DNA of 39,037 bases from Phenylobacterium sp. (GCF_028290885.1 NZ_JAQGIZ010000036.1:1-39037); one strand, 5' to 3'; counted from the first letter of the stretch, positions 28,638-36,099 are shown. The notes: generated by a model from the letters alone, not told the origin. Numbers and translations: made by a program.

Positions 28638-28761
28638 TCGGCCCTCCGCCGCGCGACGCGGTCTCCGCTTTTCTTTGACCCCGCTGGCGTCCGGCGCGAA
28701 GCTCACCACATTCTTGCGTCAGCAGGCTCGCGTCAGACGGGCCAATTCCGGGAGCGATCAG

Positions 28762-29886
28762 ATGGCCGACGGCAACATCACCAAGGACGCCATGTACGGC
28801 GCGGTGGCGCCCGACGACTTCGAGTCGATGCTGACGCTGGACCGCTACGCCGAGCGCTCGACGGCCTTCGACAAGATCATCTCGGCGACCCACGACCACT
28901 TCTGGGACCCGCTCGATAAGAAATACATCGACTTCGACGAGCCCTTCGACCTCGAGAACGAGGCGATGACGCCGGAGGAGCAGAACCCGATCCTGCGCCT
29001 GCCCTACGTCGCCGAGACCCTGACCGATCCGAAGCAGAAGATCGCCTTCATCAACTACATGCAGCTGCGCGGCTTCTCCTCGATCCTGCACGGCGAGCAG
29101 GGCGCGCTGAATCTGTCGGCCAGCCTTTGCCACGTGCTCTACGACCAGGGCGCCCAGGAGTACGCCGCCAACCAGACCCGCGAGGAGGCGCGCCACGTCA
29201 CCGCCTTCGCCAAGTACATCAAGGCCCGCTGGGGCCGGCCCACCGAGTGCGGCGCGGCGCTGAAGGCGCTGCTGGTGGAGATCATCGAGGCGCCGGAGGT
29301 CTACAAGAAGATCGTCGGCATGCAGATGCTGGTCGAAGGCCTGGCCATGGGCGCCTTCGCCAACGGCTACCGGCACAACCGCGATCCGGTGGCCAAGCGG
29401 CTGTTCCAGCTGGTGATGACCGACGCGGCCATCCACCACAAGTGCGGGACGATCTGGGCCGACCGGACGATCCCGAAGCTGACCGAGGCCGAGCGCAACC
29501 TGGTGGAGGACTGGACCGCCCACTGCGCCCAGTCCCTGCTGTTCGACCGCGGCGACCCGCGCCAGTCGGCGGAGATCTACGGCCGGTTCGACCTCGACCC
29601 CGAGCGGGTGATCGCCGACATCGTCCAGCGCCGCAAGGAGCGCGACCCGACGCGCAAGTTCAAGGGCGAGACCAATGTCTTCCGCGTGCTCATCAAGACC
29701 CTGCTGAACGCCGGCCTGATCACGCCCCGGACCCGCAGCTTCTATGCGGCCTATGTCGATATGGACGAGTTGGCGGCCGAGGGCGAGCGGATGGTCGGCG
29801 ACGACATCGCCGAGGACGGCATCCGTTACCTGCAGGCGATCAACTTCAAGGACCGCGCCCGGCCCGTCTCCATCGCGGCGGAGTGA
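28762..29886 (+). CDS. Ferritin-like protein, paralogue 2, lacking one predicted metal ligand
   Basis: A 374-residue paralogue of the gene at 23536, colinear throughout. The N-terminus, HGEQGALNLSASLCHVL, the EEARHVTAFAKYIKARWGRP block and the VGDDIAED ending are nearly identical. Predicted ligands Glu112, Glu142-x-x-His145 and Glu192 are kept, but the last ExxH is changed: TDAAIHH here against TDEAFHH in paralogue 1, so the glutamate is Ala222. The two also differ strongly around residues 66-85 and 285-315. The ATG at 28762 has GGGAG 7 bases upstream. It may be a modified or inactive partner subunit; this is inference. Confidence 0.82.
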   Translation: MADGNITKDAMYGAVAPDDFESMLTLDRYAERSTAFDKIISATHDHFWDPLDKKYIDFDEPFDLENEAMTPEEQNPILRLPYVAETLTDPKQKIAFINYMQLRGFSSILHGEQGALNLSASLCHVLYDQGAQEYAANQTREEARHVTAFAKYIKARWGRPTECGAALKALLVEIIEAPEVYKKIVGMQMLVEGLAMGAFANGYRHNRDPVAKRLFQLVMTDAAIHHKCGTIWADRTIPKLTEAERNLVEDWTAHCAQSLLFDRGDPRQSAEIYGRFDLDPERVIADIVQRRKERDPTRKFKGETNVFRVLIKTLLNAGLITPRTRSFYAAYVDMDELAAEGERMVGDDIAEDGIRYLQAINFKDRARPVSIAAE

Positions 29887-29949
29887 CGGGCTCCTCGAAA
29901 AAGGACGCGCGCCTCGAAAGGGCCAAGGTTATGTTGCGTCCTTATGCAG

Positions 29950-29975
29950 CGCCCGCGAACCTTCGCGGGCGTTTC
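29950..29975 (+). terminator. Terminator after ferritin-like paralogue 2
   Basis: A GC-rich 8 to 10-bp stem (29950-29959 with 29962-29971) with a tight loop, followed by TTTC. It lies about 63 bases after the paralogue 2 stop and just before the lipocalin gene. Confidence 0.6.
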
Positions 29976-30007
29976 AATTGTCACAGCTCCTAGTTATCTA
30001 GCCGCCC

Positions 30008-30541
30008 ATGCTGAAGCGCCTGACCGTGATCCTGGCCACCGCGGCCGCCCTTGCCGCCGCGCAGGCCGCGGTCGCCGACGCCATGCCGCAGCCGGCGCCG
30101 CACATCGAGCTTACCAAGATCGTGGGCCGTTGGTACGAGGTCGCCCGCCTGCCCAACATGACCCAGCGCGGCTGCCAGGCCGGCACCTCCGACTGGACCC
30201 GCAACGGCGAAGGCTTCTCCGTGGTCCAGGCCTGCCACAAGGGCGCGCCCGACGGGCCGCTGTCGGAGTGGAAGGCCAAGGCGCGGGTGGCCGACCCGGT
30301 CTCCAACGCCAAGTTCAGGATGAGCTTCTTCGGCGGCCTGATCTCCCAGGAGTACTGGGTGCTCGACCAGCGTTCCGACCAGGGGTGGCTGATCCTCGCG
30401 ACCCACGACGGTAAGTACCTGTGGCTGATGTCGCAGAAGCCCACCCTGCCGACCGCCTTCCGCAGCGAGGCGCTCGCCCGCATCAAGCAGCTCGGTTTCG
30501 ACACCGGCCGCCTGGAATTCCCGCTTCCCGCCCGCGGCTGA
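30008..30541 (+). CDS. Lipocalin family protein (Blc-like)
   Basis: A 177-residue lipocalin with an N-terminal signal peptide (about 1-24, ending AAVADA). The first lipocalin signature GRWYEVARLPN is present, followed by the beta strands and the block EYWVLDQRSDQGWLILATHDGKYLW typical of bacterial lipocalins. These bind lipids at the outer membrane or periplasm; no lipobox cysteine is obvious, so it may be soluble. Its TGA stop overlaps the 8-base target duplication of the downstream transposon. Before that insertion it stood directly in front of mmcB. Confidence 0.92.
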   Translation: MLKRLTVILATAAALAAAQAAVADAMPQPAPHIELTKIVGRWYEVARLPNMTQRGCQAGTSDWTRNGEGFSVVQACHKGAPDGPLSEWKAKARVADPVSNAKFRMSFFGGLISQEYWVLDQRSDQGWLILATHDGKYLWLMSQKPTLPTAFRSEALARIKQLGFDTGRLEFPLPARG

Positions 30542-30547
30542 GGGCTT
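30540..30547 (+). repeat. Left target-site duplication
   Basis: GAGGGCTT, identical to 33389-33396. The first two bases are the last two of the lipocalin TGA stop. Eight bases is the target duplication length of the IS1595 family. Confidence 0.92.
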
Positions 30548-30572
30548 GGCGTATATATCGAACGCAAATGCA
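30548..30572 (+). repeat. Left terminal inverted repeat
   Basis: Starts GGCGTATATAT and ends GCAAATGCA; 20 of 25 positions match the reverse complement of 33364-33388, the mismatches being one block at positions 12-16. Confidence 0.92.
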
Positions 30573-30597
30573 GAGGGATCGCTGATATGATCCCGGC

Positions 30598-30972
30598 ATG
30601 GAACCGTTCGATACCTACGTCAGAGAATGGCCGGTGATCTCGCACGCGCCCCTCAGCGCTGCGACCATCATCCTCGCATCAATCGCTGGCGGGTGGGGCT
30701 TGGCCCAACTTCACTTTCGAGGCCGTCTGGAGACGCTGAAAGAGCGTGTGCAGCTTCGCGATGACCAACTCGCTGCATTAGGGGACAAGCTGGAGAATGC
30801 CCCGAACGCCGAGGCCGCACTTGTCGCGGCCAAGGCTGAACTGGTGAAGCAAAGCCGGCTGACCGACAAAGGCAAGAGGGGCGGCTACGACGACCAGCTC
30901 GCCCAGCGACTGATCGAGAACAGCTTGGATTGGGACGCGCCGCGCCCGAATCGGCCACGGAACGAACGCTAG
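30598..30972 (+). CDS. Passenger gene: membrane-anchored coiled-coil protein, unknown function
   Basis: A 124-residue protein with one hydrophobic segment at about 17-38 (LSAATIILASIAGGWGLAQ), then a charged helical stretch with coiled-coil character (LETLKERVQLRDDQLAALGD) and a basic, Pro/Arg-rich tail. I recognise no family. It lies just inside the left end of the transposon. No strong ribosome site is visible before the ATG. Its TAG stop shares the palindrome CTAG (30969-30972) with the stop of the convergent next gene. Confidence 0.65.
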   Translation: MEPFDTYVREWPVISHAPLSAATIILASIAGGWGLAQLHFRGRLETLKERVQLRDDQLAALGDKLENAPNAEAALVAAKAELVKQSRLTDKGKRGGYDDQLAQRLIENSLDWDAPRPNRPRNER

Positions 30973-31298
30973 CGGCCTACGGCTTGGAGTTTCACGTACG
31001 CCTGTGTGGCGGCGTCAATCAGCTTCATCGAGGGTTGCTCCTCGCACACCTTACGAACCTCACCGATTAGCCCGTCTGCGTCCGTTGATCGGCCAACTGT
31101 GCGCCCCTGTGGGTTGGCTCGGTTCAACCCGCTCCAGTAGCCCATAATCCAGACCTCACCCTCCTGCACTCTGGCCGGAGTGGAGAGCCACGAGCCGCAG
31201 CTATAAATGCCTGCGCCCACTCGGTAGGTCAGCCCATCATCTGGCGGCGCTGCGGCAACTACCGCCGCCGCCGCCATAATCGCTCCAACCGCGCTCAC
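30969..31298 (-). CDS. Passenger gene: small secreted protein, Rap1a-like
   Basis: A 109-residue protein from a GTG at 31298 that overlaps the upstream stop by 4 bases (GTGA). The N-terminus is a probable signal peptide (VSAVGAIMAAAAVVAAAPP). The mature part has YSCGSWLSTP, EGEVWIMGYWSGLNRANP, DADGLIGEVRKVCEEQPSM and a closing AYVKLQ, the pattern I associate with Rap1a/Tai-type periplasmic proteins (two cysteines, GY-SG-N, D-x-x-G). A longer in-frame start at 31394 is rejected because it lies across the 54-residue gene. Function unknown. Confidence 0.68.
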   Translation of the reverse strand: MSAVGAIMAAAAVVAAAPPDDGLTYRVGAGIYSCGSWLSTPARVQEGEVWIMGYWSGLNRANPQGRTVGRSTDADGLIGEVRKVCEEQPSMKLIDAATQAYVKLQAVGR

Positions 31299-31459
31299 TG
31301 AGGATCGCCGCCCTTCGGCTTCTCTCGATGCTGCGGCGGTGTCTGGGCGATCTTCTTCACCGCCGCTTTGAAGGCCGCTTCGTCTTCGTCGCATTCCAGC
31401 TCGCGGGCTAGGTCGCGGAATTTGTCGGCTTGGCTGGACTCGTGATCAGACTGGGCCAT
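31295..31459 (-). CDS. Passenger gene: 54-residue acidic/basic small protein
   Basis: A 54-residue cytoplasmic protein: KFRDLARELECDEDEAAFKA followed by a Lys/Pro-rich tail. This layout recurs as a small conserved protein of unknown function in alphaproteobacteria. The ATG at 31459 has AAGGAAAAG about 9 bases upstream. Its start shares the palindrome CATG (31457-31460) with the divergent DUF3800 gene, and its stop overlaps the GTG of the secreted-protein gene, so those two are coupled. Confidence 0.68.
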   Translation of the reverse strand: MAQSDHESSQADKFRDLARELECDEDEAAFKAAVKKIAQTPPQHREKPKGGDPQ

Positions 31460-32213
31460 GCACATTCTTTTCCTTGATGAGTCGGGCACTGCGCCCAGAC
31501 CCCAAGACCAACACCCGTCCTATTTCGTTGTCGGCGGGGTAATCATACCAGAAACCTCTTGGCACCGCATGCGCGACGGCCTGATGGGGATCAAGATCCG
31601 ACGAAAGATCAGGGGCGAAATCAAGTGGCGCTACTTTGCGCCAAACAACGATGACTCGCGCAACCCCATGCGGGGGATGCCGCAGGGTGAGCGGGATGCC
31701 ATCCGCGAGGAGGTCTACAAGCTCCTTGGCTCTGAGACTGCCGTGCGAACGCTGGCCTGCGTCGCGTCCCGCGTTGGCGCATATAAAATGGCCTCGGTGA
31801 ACACCCAGGACGAACTATACCACGGCACTTTCAAGCCGATCACGGAGCGGTTCCAGTATCATCTCCAAGACATCTCGAAGATCACCGGTATCAAACAGTA
31901 CGGGATTGTTGTGGGCGATCATCGTGGCGCCGGGGATGACAAAAGGCTGAGAGGTCACCATGAGAAGCTGCTGCACTCGGCTTCCGGCTTTACCTCCAAG
32001 TATGAAAACCTCGTGGAGGGCCTATTTATCCATCCGTCGAACCTAAGCGTCGGGATTCAGCTTGCCGACATGGTGGCGGGTGCCGTCTGGAGAAAATTTG
32101 AGCGCAAGGACGACAGATACTTCAAGATGCTGGAACCGAGCCTTCGCAAGAGTCCAGCCGGAGTCATCGACGGTTTCGGCGTCGTTAAGTATCCGTTAAA
32201 CGGGTTTGTTTGA
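31458..32213 (+). CDS. Passenger gene: DUF3800 domain protein
   Basis: A 251-residue protein of the DUF3800 family, thought to have an RNase H-like fold. The N-terminal FLDESG (Asp7, Glu8), the FVVGGVIIPE strand, GIVVGDHRG, and the C-terminal GIQLADMVAGAVWRKFE are the family's acidic-site motifs. DUF3800 genes are common on mobile elements and in defence-type islands; activity is unproven. No strong ribosome site is visible at 31458, whose ATG is the complement of the divergent start. A small hairpin (GAGAC-CTTA-GTCTC, about 32238-32252) follows the stop. Confidence 0.88.
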   Translation: MHILFLDESGTAPRPQDQHPSYFVVGGVIIPETSWHRMRDGLMGIKIRRKIRGEIKWRYFAPNNDDSRNPMRGMPQGERDAIREEVYKLLGSETAVRTLACVASRVGAYKMASVNTQDELYHGTFKPITERFQYHLQDISKITGIKQYGIVVGDHRGAGDDKRLRGHHEKLLHSASGFTSKYENLVEGLFIHPSNLSVGIQLADMVAGAVWRKFERKDDRYFKMLEPSLRKSPAGVIDGFGVVKYPLNGFV

Positions 32214-32368
32214 CTTGAAATGAGGACGCCGGGTGAGACCTTAGTCTCAACGTGCTATGTGACGCACTCCCGGCAAGCATTTGTGCGTCTGTTCTCGGAT
32301 TCAGTCAAGCCATTTCTTTGCGGTGGGGCTTCGTCTTCCAGCGCGACCTAATGCGCTTAGAGCGCCCC

Positions 32369-33322
32369 TTAGGCGTGGGGCCGCTCGTCAACTGGCCGGT
32401 ACGTGAGACGGCGCCCGACCACCCCTTGCAGCGCCCGCGTGGCGCGAGCGGTATCATCCACGCCCAGGGCGATGCGGTAGCTGTAGCGGAAGTCGAACTC
32501 AGCCGCGTAGCGGTGAAGGTGCTTCTTGGCGCAGTGCTGGTACACGCCCTTCATGCCGCGCTTGAACACGCTGTAGAAGCCCTCGACGGTTTGGGTGTGG
32601 ACGGTGCGGTCCTGCTTGGAGACGTACTCGCCCCGGCTGTGGGTGACTTGGCCGTGGTCGGCGAAGGCATAGCCCAGCATGCCGTACAGCGGATGCTCAT
32701 CGGTCATGAGCCGGGCTTCCATGCTGATGTTGTCCTCTAGGATCGTGCCGATGGTGGCGGCGTCCATGCGGTCGATCACGATGGAGCGGGCGCGGCCAGT
32801 GTCGCGGTCGATCATGGTGACGAGGCAGTTCTTGTTACCGCTACGGCGCGCCTTGCCTTCCTTCGGCTCGTTGTCGGGGTTGTTGCCGAGGTAGGTTTCA
32901 TCGACCTCAACCGCGCCGCCTTCGCCGCCGAAGGGCGCCAGCTCACCGGTACGCATGGCCTCACGGATGCGATGCGCGAGGAACCAGGCGCTCTTGTAGG
33001 TGATCTCAAGCGTGCGGTGGAGTTGGTGCGCGGAGACGCCCTTCTTGGACGAAACCATGAGGTAGATCGCTTGCAGCCACTTGGTCATGGGGAGCTTCGA
33101 TTCCTCGAAGACCGTACCCATGCGGACGGTGAATTGCTTGCGGCACTGGCCGCAGTATTTCAGTCCGATGCGGATGCGCTTCTCGGGGTTCGGCGTGATC
33201 GCGCTGATGCGTTCGAAGCCGCCGCAGTGATGGCAGATGGGGCCGTTGGGCCACAGTTCGGCCTCTACGAACGCGAAAGCGGCGGCTTCGTCGTGGAACT
33301 GGGGCTGGCTGAGTACGGACAT
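32369..33322 (-). CDS. IS1595-family transposase (ISXO2-like)
   Basis: A 317-residue transposase. The N-terminal zinc ribbon has CHHCGG and CGQC; then a helical region (SKKGVSAHQLHRTLEITYKSAW); then the ISXO2 catalytic domain with VEVDETYLG (first Asp), LMTDEHPLYG (second Asp) and HTQTVEGFYSVFKRGMKGVY (third acidic/Asn-type site), ending HRYAAEFDFRYSYR. Full length, no frameshift. An AAGGAT ribosome site precedes the ATG. The gene starts 66 bases inside the right end of the transposon, the usual position. Confidence 0.95.
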   Translation of the reverse strand: MSVLSQPQFHDEAAAFAFVEAELWPNGPICHHCGGFERISAITPNPEKRIRIGLKYCGQCRKQFTVRMGTVFEESKLPMTKWLQAIYLMVSSKKGVSAHQLHRTLEITYKSAWFLAHRIREAMRTGELAPFGGEGGAVEVDETYLGNNPDNEPKEGKARRSGNKNCLVTMIDRDTGRARSIVIDRMDAATIGTILEDNISMEARLMTDEHPLYGMLGYAFADHGQVTHSRGEYVSKQDRTVHTQTVEGFYSVFKRGMKGVYQHCAKKHLHRYAAEFDFRYSYRIALGVDDTARATRALQGVVGRRLTYRPVDERPHA

Positions 33323-33363
33323 TGGGTCGAATCCTTCAATGGATTCAACTTAGCACGCCGATA

Positions 33364-33388
33364 TGCATTTGCAAGATATATATACGCC
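33364..33388 (-). repeat. Right terminal inverted repeat
   Basis: Reverse complement starts GGCGTATATAT and ends GCAAATGCA, matching the left end at 20 of 25 positions. The transposase reads away from it. Confidence 0.92.
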
Positions 33389-33396
33389 GAGGGCTT
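33389..33396 (+). repeat. Right target-site duplication
   Basis: GAGGGCTT, identical to 30540-30547. Confidence 0.92.
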
Positions 33397-33430
33397 GCGT
33401 CCGGAACGAAGGCGGAACAATCTGCCGCCC

Positions 33431-33889
33431 GTGGACGCCACCGTCACCTTCGTCACCATCTCGCGCCCGGAGACCACCGCCGCCGTCACCCGCGGCGCCG
33501 CGCGGCTGCTGACCGCGCTGGGCTATGCGCCGCTGGCCGAAGTGACCCTGCCCAACGGTAGGCGCGCCGACCTGATGGCGCTGGGGCGGCGGGGCGAGAT
33601 CTTCATCGTCGAGGTGAAGTCCAGCCTCGAGGACTTCCGCACAGACCAGAAGTGGCATGAGTACCAGCCCTACTGCGACGCCTTCGCCTTCGCGGTCGGC
33701 CCGGAGTTCCCGCGCGAGATCCTGCCGCAAGAGCCAGGCCTGATCGTCGCCGACGGGTTCGGCGGCGCGGTGCTGCGCGAGGCGCCGGTGGCCCCTTTGG
33801 CCGGCGCGCGGCGCAAGGCGCTGACGCTGGCGTTCGGCCGGCTGGCGGCCCTGCGCGCGGCGGGGGTTCAGGCGCTGGCGCTGGAATAG
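33431..33889 (+). CDS. mmcB: MmcB-family DNA repair protein
   Basis: A 152-residue protein from a GTG at 33431. SRPETTAAVTRGAARLLTALGYAPL begins the MmcB fold, and RADLMALG followed by EIFIVEVKSS gives the Asp...Glu-x-Lys of a PD-(D/E)XK nuclease. MmcB was named for mitomycin C sensitivity in Caulobacter. The frame is open back into the transposon, but those codons are antisense to the transposase; a TTG at 33395 is an alternative start. No strong ribosome site precedes the GTG. The transposon lies 43 bases upstream, so this gene has probably lost its native promoter or read-through from the lipocalin gene. Confidence 0.82.
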   Translation: MDATVTFVTISRPETTAAVTRGAARLLTALGYAPLAEVTLPNGRRADLMALGRRGEIFIVEVKSSLEDFRTDQKWHEYQPYCDAFAFAVGPEFPREILPQEPGLIVADGFGGAVLREAPVAPLAGARRKALTLAFGRLAALRAAGVQALALE

Positions 33890-33954
33890 GCTTGGGCAAC
33901 GCCCTCCTGCAGGCCCTGCACCTGTTCAAGGCGCTCGATCCGCGGGGCGCCGAG

Positions 33955-34079
33955 AGAGGGAGAGGCAGGGAGAGGGCGGCGGGGCGTTTCCGTCTGGCGC
34001 GCGGCAGGACCAAGCGCCTTCGACGAACCGCCGGCGCATCACGCTCTCACGTGCCGCCCCCTCCCTACCTTCTCCCTCT
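33955..34079. repeat. Imperfect long inverted repeat between convergent genes
   Basis: Left arm 33955-33980 (AGAGGGAGA, then GGGAG and GGGCGGC blocks) is nearly complementary to 34053-34079: 26 against 27 bases with about two mismatches and one indel. The spacer is about 72 bases. It fills the gap between mmcB and regA, which converge, so it could end both transcripts or be an intergenic repeat. Confidence 0.6.
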
Positions 34080-34104
34080 TGGCTTCGCCGGGGGAGAGGC
34101 GTCC

Positions 34105-34662
34105 CTAACGCGGAGCCCGCTTGGCCAGGATCCGCTGCAGGGTGCGCCGGTGCATGTTGAGGCGGCGCGCGGTCTCCGAGACGTTGTGGTTGCAGAGCTC
34201 GTAGATGCGCTGGATGTGCTCCCAGCGGACCCGGTCGGCGCTCATCGGATTGTCCGGCGGCGCGGGCGAGTTGTCGCCGCGGGCCAAGAGGGCGCGGGCC
34301 ACGTCGTCGGCGTCGGCGGGCTTGGAGAGGTAGTCCACGGCCCCGGCCTTCACCGCCTGCACGGCGGTGGCGATGTTCCCGTAGCCAGTCAGCATGATGA
34401 TCTTGGCGTCCGGGCGGGCGTCGCGCACCGCCTCCACCACCTTCAGCCCGGTGCCGTCCTCCAGGCGCATGTCCAGCACCGCGAACGCCGGTGCGTGGGT
34501 CCTGACCGCGGCCAGGGCCTCGGAGACGCTGCCCACCAGGGTCGGCTCGAAACCCCGCTGCTCAAGGGCGCGGCCCAGGCGGGTGCGCAGCGGCGCGTCG
34601 TCGTCCAGCACCAGCAGCGTCTTGTCGGAAAGGGCGGCGACATCGGCGGAAAGGTCGGTCAT
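34105..34662 (-). CDS. regA: Redox response regulator RegA/PrrA/ActR
   Basis: A 185-residue two-domain regulator: receiver with the acidic pair Asp20-Asp21, phospho-accepting Asp64 in VLDMRLEDG and Lys114 in YLSKP, then a Fis-type helix-turn-helix near the C-terminus (VSETARRLNMHRRTLQRILAKR) that is nearly invariant in RegA proteins. It globally controls respiration, photosynthesis and carbon or nitrogen fixation genes in response to redox. ATG 34662 is preferred over 34710. It lies 84 bases downstream of its kinase gene on the same strand. Confidence 0.95.
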   Translation of the reverse strand: MTDLSADVAALSDKTLLVLDDDAPLRTRLGRALEQRGFEPTLVGSVSEALAAVRTHAPAFAVLDMRLEDGTGLKVVEAVRDARPDAKIIMLTGYGNIATAVQAVKAGAVDYLSKPADADDVARALLARGDNSPAPPDNPMSADRVRWEHIQRIYELCNHNVSETARRLNMHRRTLQRILAKRAPR

Positions 34663-34746
34663 GCGGCGATCCCCAACCTGGGGCTCCCTAAACTCTGACG
34701 TGTGCGGCATCCTGTCGCAGGACGCGACGGTTCCGCAAGCCGGAAC

Positions 34747-36099
34747 TCACAACACGCCGGCTTCGATTTTCGAGCGCGGCCAACGGGCCGCCACGACGGC
34801 GCCGTGCGGTCTGCCGTTCTGAAAGGTCACAACGGCCCCAGTTCGTTCCAACAGCGTCTTGGCGATGAAGAAGCCGAGCCCCATGCCGATGTGGCCGGTG
34901 CGCGAGCCTTCGGCGCCCGGGCGGGTGGTCACATAGGGCTCGCCGAGCTTGGCCAGCACCTCGGGCGGAAAGCCCGGGCCGTCGTCGCGCACCTCCATCG
35001 AGATGGTGTCGGCGTCGAAGCGGGCGGAGACCAGGATCTCCGAGTCCGCGAAGTCCACGGCGTTCTCCACGAAGGAGGTGAAGGCGTGGGTGATCTCCGG
35101 CATGCGGCGGATGTCGGGGGTCTTCATCCCCTTGGCCCCGGTGACGATCGCCTCGACGCGCACGCCCTTCACGCCGGCATGGGGCTCGATCACCTCCTGC
35201 ACGAGCTGGCGCAGCGAGAGCCGCTCGTGGACCTGGTCGGAGGCGGCGTCGGGGGTCTCGGTGAGCCGGCGCAGGATCTCGCGGCAGCGCTCGGCCTGGG
35301 AGACCAGCAGCTCGGCATCCTCCTTGACCGCCGGCGTCGGCGCCTCGCGGGCCAGCTCCTTGGCGACGATCGAGATGGTGGCGAGCGGGGTGCCGAGCTC
35401 GTGGGCGGCGGCGGCGGCCAGCGCGCCGAGCGCCGAGAGCCGCTGCTCGCGCGCCAGCACCGCCTGGGTCACGTCGAGCGCCAGCGCCATGCGCGCCGAC
35501 TCCACGGCGGCCTGACGCACATAGCCGGCGGTGAGCGCGATGCCGGCGATATTGGCCAGCGCCGCGCCGACCCTGAAGCTCTCCGGGATCGCCGCCGCCA
35601 CGCCGGGAGCGTGTGGCAGGGGCAGGGAGATGAAGGCCAGCAGGGCCGAGATGACGGCGGCCATCGCGCCCAGGGTCAACAGCTGACGAAGCGGCAGGGT
35701 GGCGGCGGCGAGCGTCACCGGGGCGATCAGGATCAGGACGAAGGGGTTCGACGTGCCGCCGGTCAGGAAGATCAGCGTCGAGATCAGCAGGAGGTCGATG
35801 CTGAGCTGGACCGTCGCCTCGCGGTCGCCGAACACCCGCTGCCCGGGCGAGGCGACGCCGGTCAGCAGGTTCAGCCACGCGCCCGCGCCCACCACCGCAA
35901 AGCACAGGGGGTAGGGTATGGCGAACCCCATCCCCATCACCAGCAGCAGCAGCGCGACTTCACCCGCCACCACCAGCCAGCGCAGGGTGACCAGCGTGCG
36001 CACCCTTAAGCGTCCGCGGTGCACGGCGCCCTCGGACCAGTCGCCGCCGGGCCCCGGCTCGTCCAGCCCCCGCTCGTAAGGCCGGGCGTCGCCTTGCAT
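34747..36099 (-). CDS. regB: Redox sensor histidine kinase RegB/PrrB/ActS
   Basis: A 450-residue membrane kinase. About six spans fill residues 35-195. GGTSNPF at 114-120 is the RegB ubiquinone-binding heptapeptide. His233 in AAAHELGTPLAT is the phosphorylation site, and Cys272 in ERCREIL matches the redox-active cysteine of RegB. The ATPase domain has FVENAVDFA, DDGPGFPPEV and GLGFFIAK. ATG 36099 is chosen; longer frames run into the promoter region of senC. Partner of RegA. RegB senses the quinone pool, so it may tie regulation to the sdh operon in this window, which is inference. Confidence 0.95.
   Translation of the reverse strand: MQGDARPYERGLDEPGPGGDWSEGAVHRGRLRVRTLVTLRWLVVAGEVALLLLVMGMGFAIPYPLCFAVVGAGAWLNLLTGVASPGQRVFGDREATVQLSIDLLLISTLIFLTGGTSNPFVLILIAPVTLAAATLPLRQLLTLGAMAAVISALLAFISLPLPHAPGVAAAIPESFRVGAALANIAGIALTAGYVRQAAVESARMALALDVTQAVLAREQRLSALGALAAAAAHELGTPLATISIVAKELAREAPTPAVKEDAELLVSQAERCREILRRLTETPDAASDQVHERLSLRQLVQEVIEPHAGVKGVRVEAIVTGAKGMKTPDIRRMPEITHAFTSFVENAVDFADSEILVSARFDADTISMEVRDDGPGFPPEVLAKLGEPYVTTRPGAEGSRTGHIGMGLGFFIAKTLLERTGAVVTFQNGRPHGAVVAARWPRSKIEAGVL

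Larger units (their letters stand above)
30548..33388. mobile_element. IS1595-family transposon with four passenger genes (2841 bp)
   Basis: The element is bounded by 25-bp terminal inverted repeats (left 30548-30572, right 33364-33388) that match at 20 of 25 positions, both beginning GGCGTATATAT and both ending GCAAATGCA. It is flanked by identical 8-bp duplications. Inside are the IS1595-type transposase (reading inward from the right end) and four other genes: a membrane coiled-coil protein, a secreted Rap1a-like protein, a 54-residue protein and a DUF3800 protein. IS1595 relatives are known to carry passenger genes. The matching ends and duplication indicate a recent, intact insertion between the lipocalin gene and mmcB. 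GC in places is lower than in the flanks. Confidence 0.92.

Noticed and set aside
32972-33430. Upstream extension of the mmcB frame into the transposon
   Set aside because: These codons are antisense to the transposase and cross the transposon end and target duplication, so they arose by insertion.
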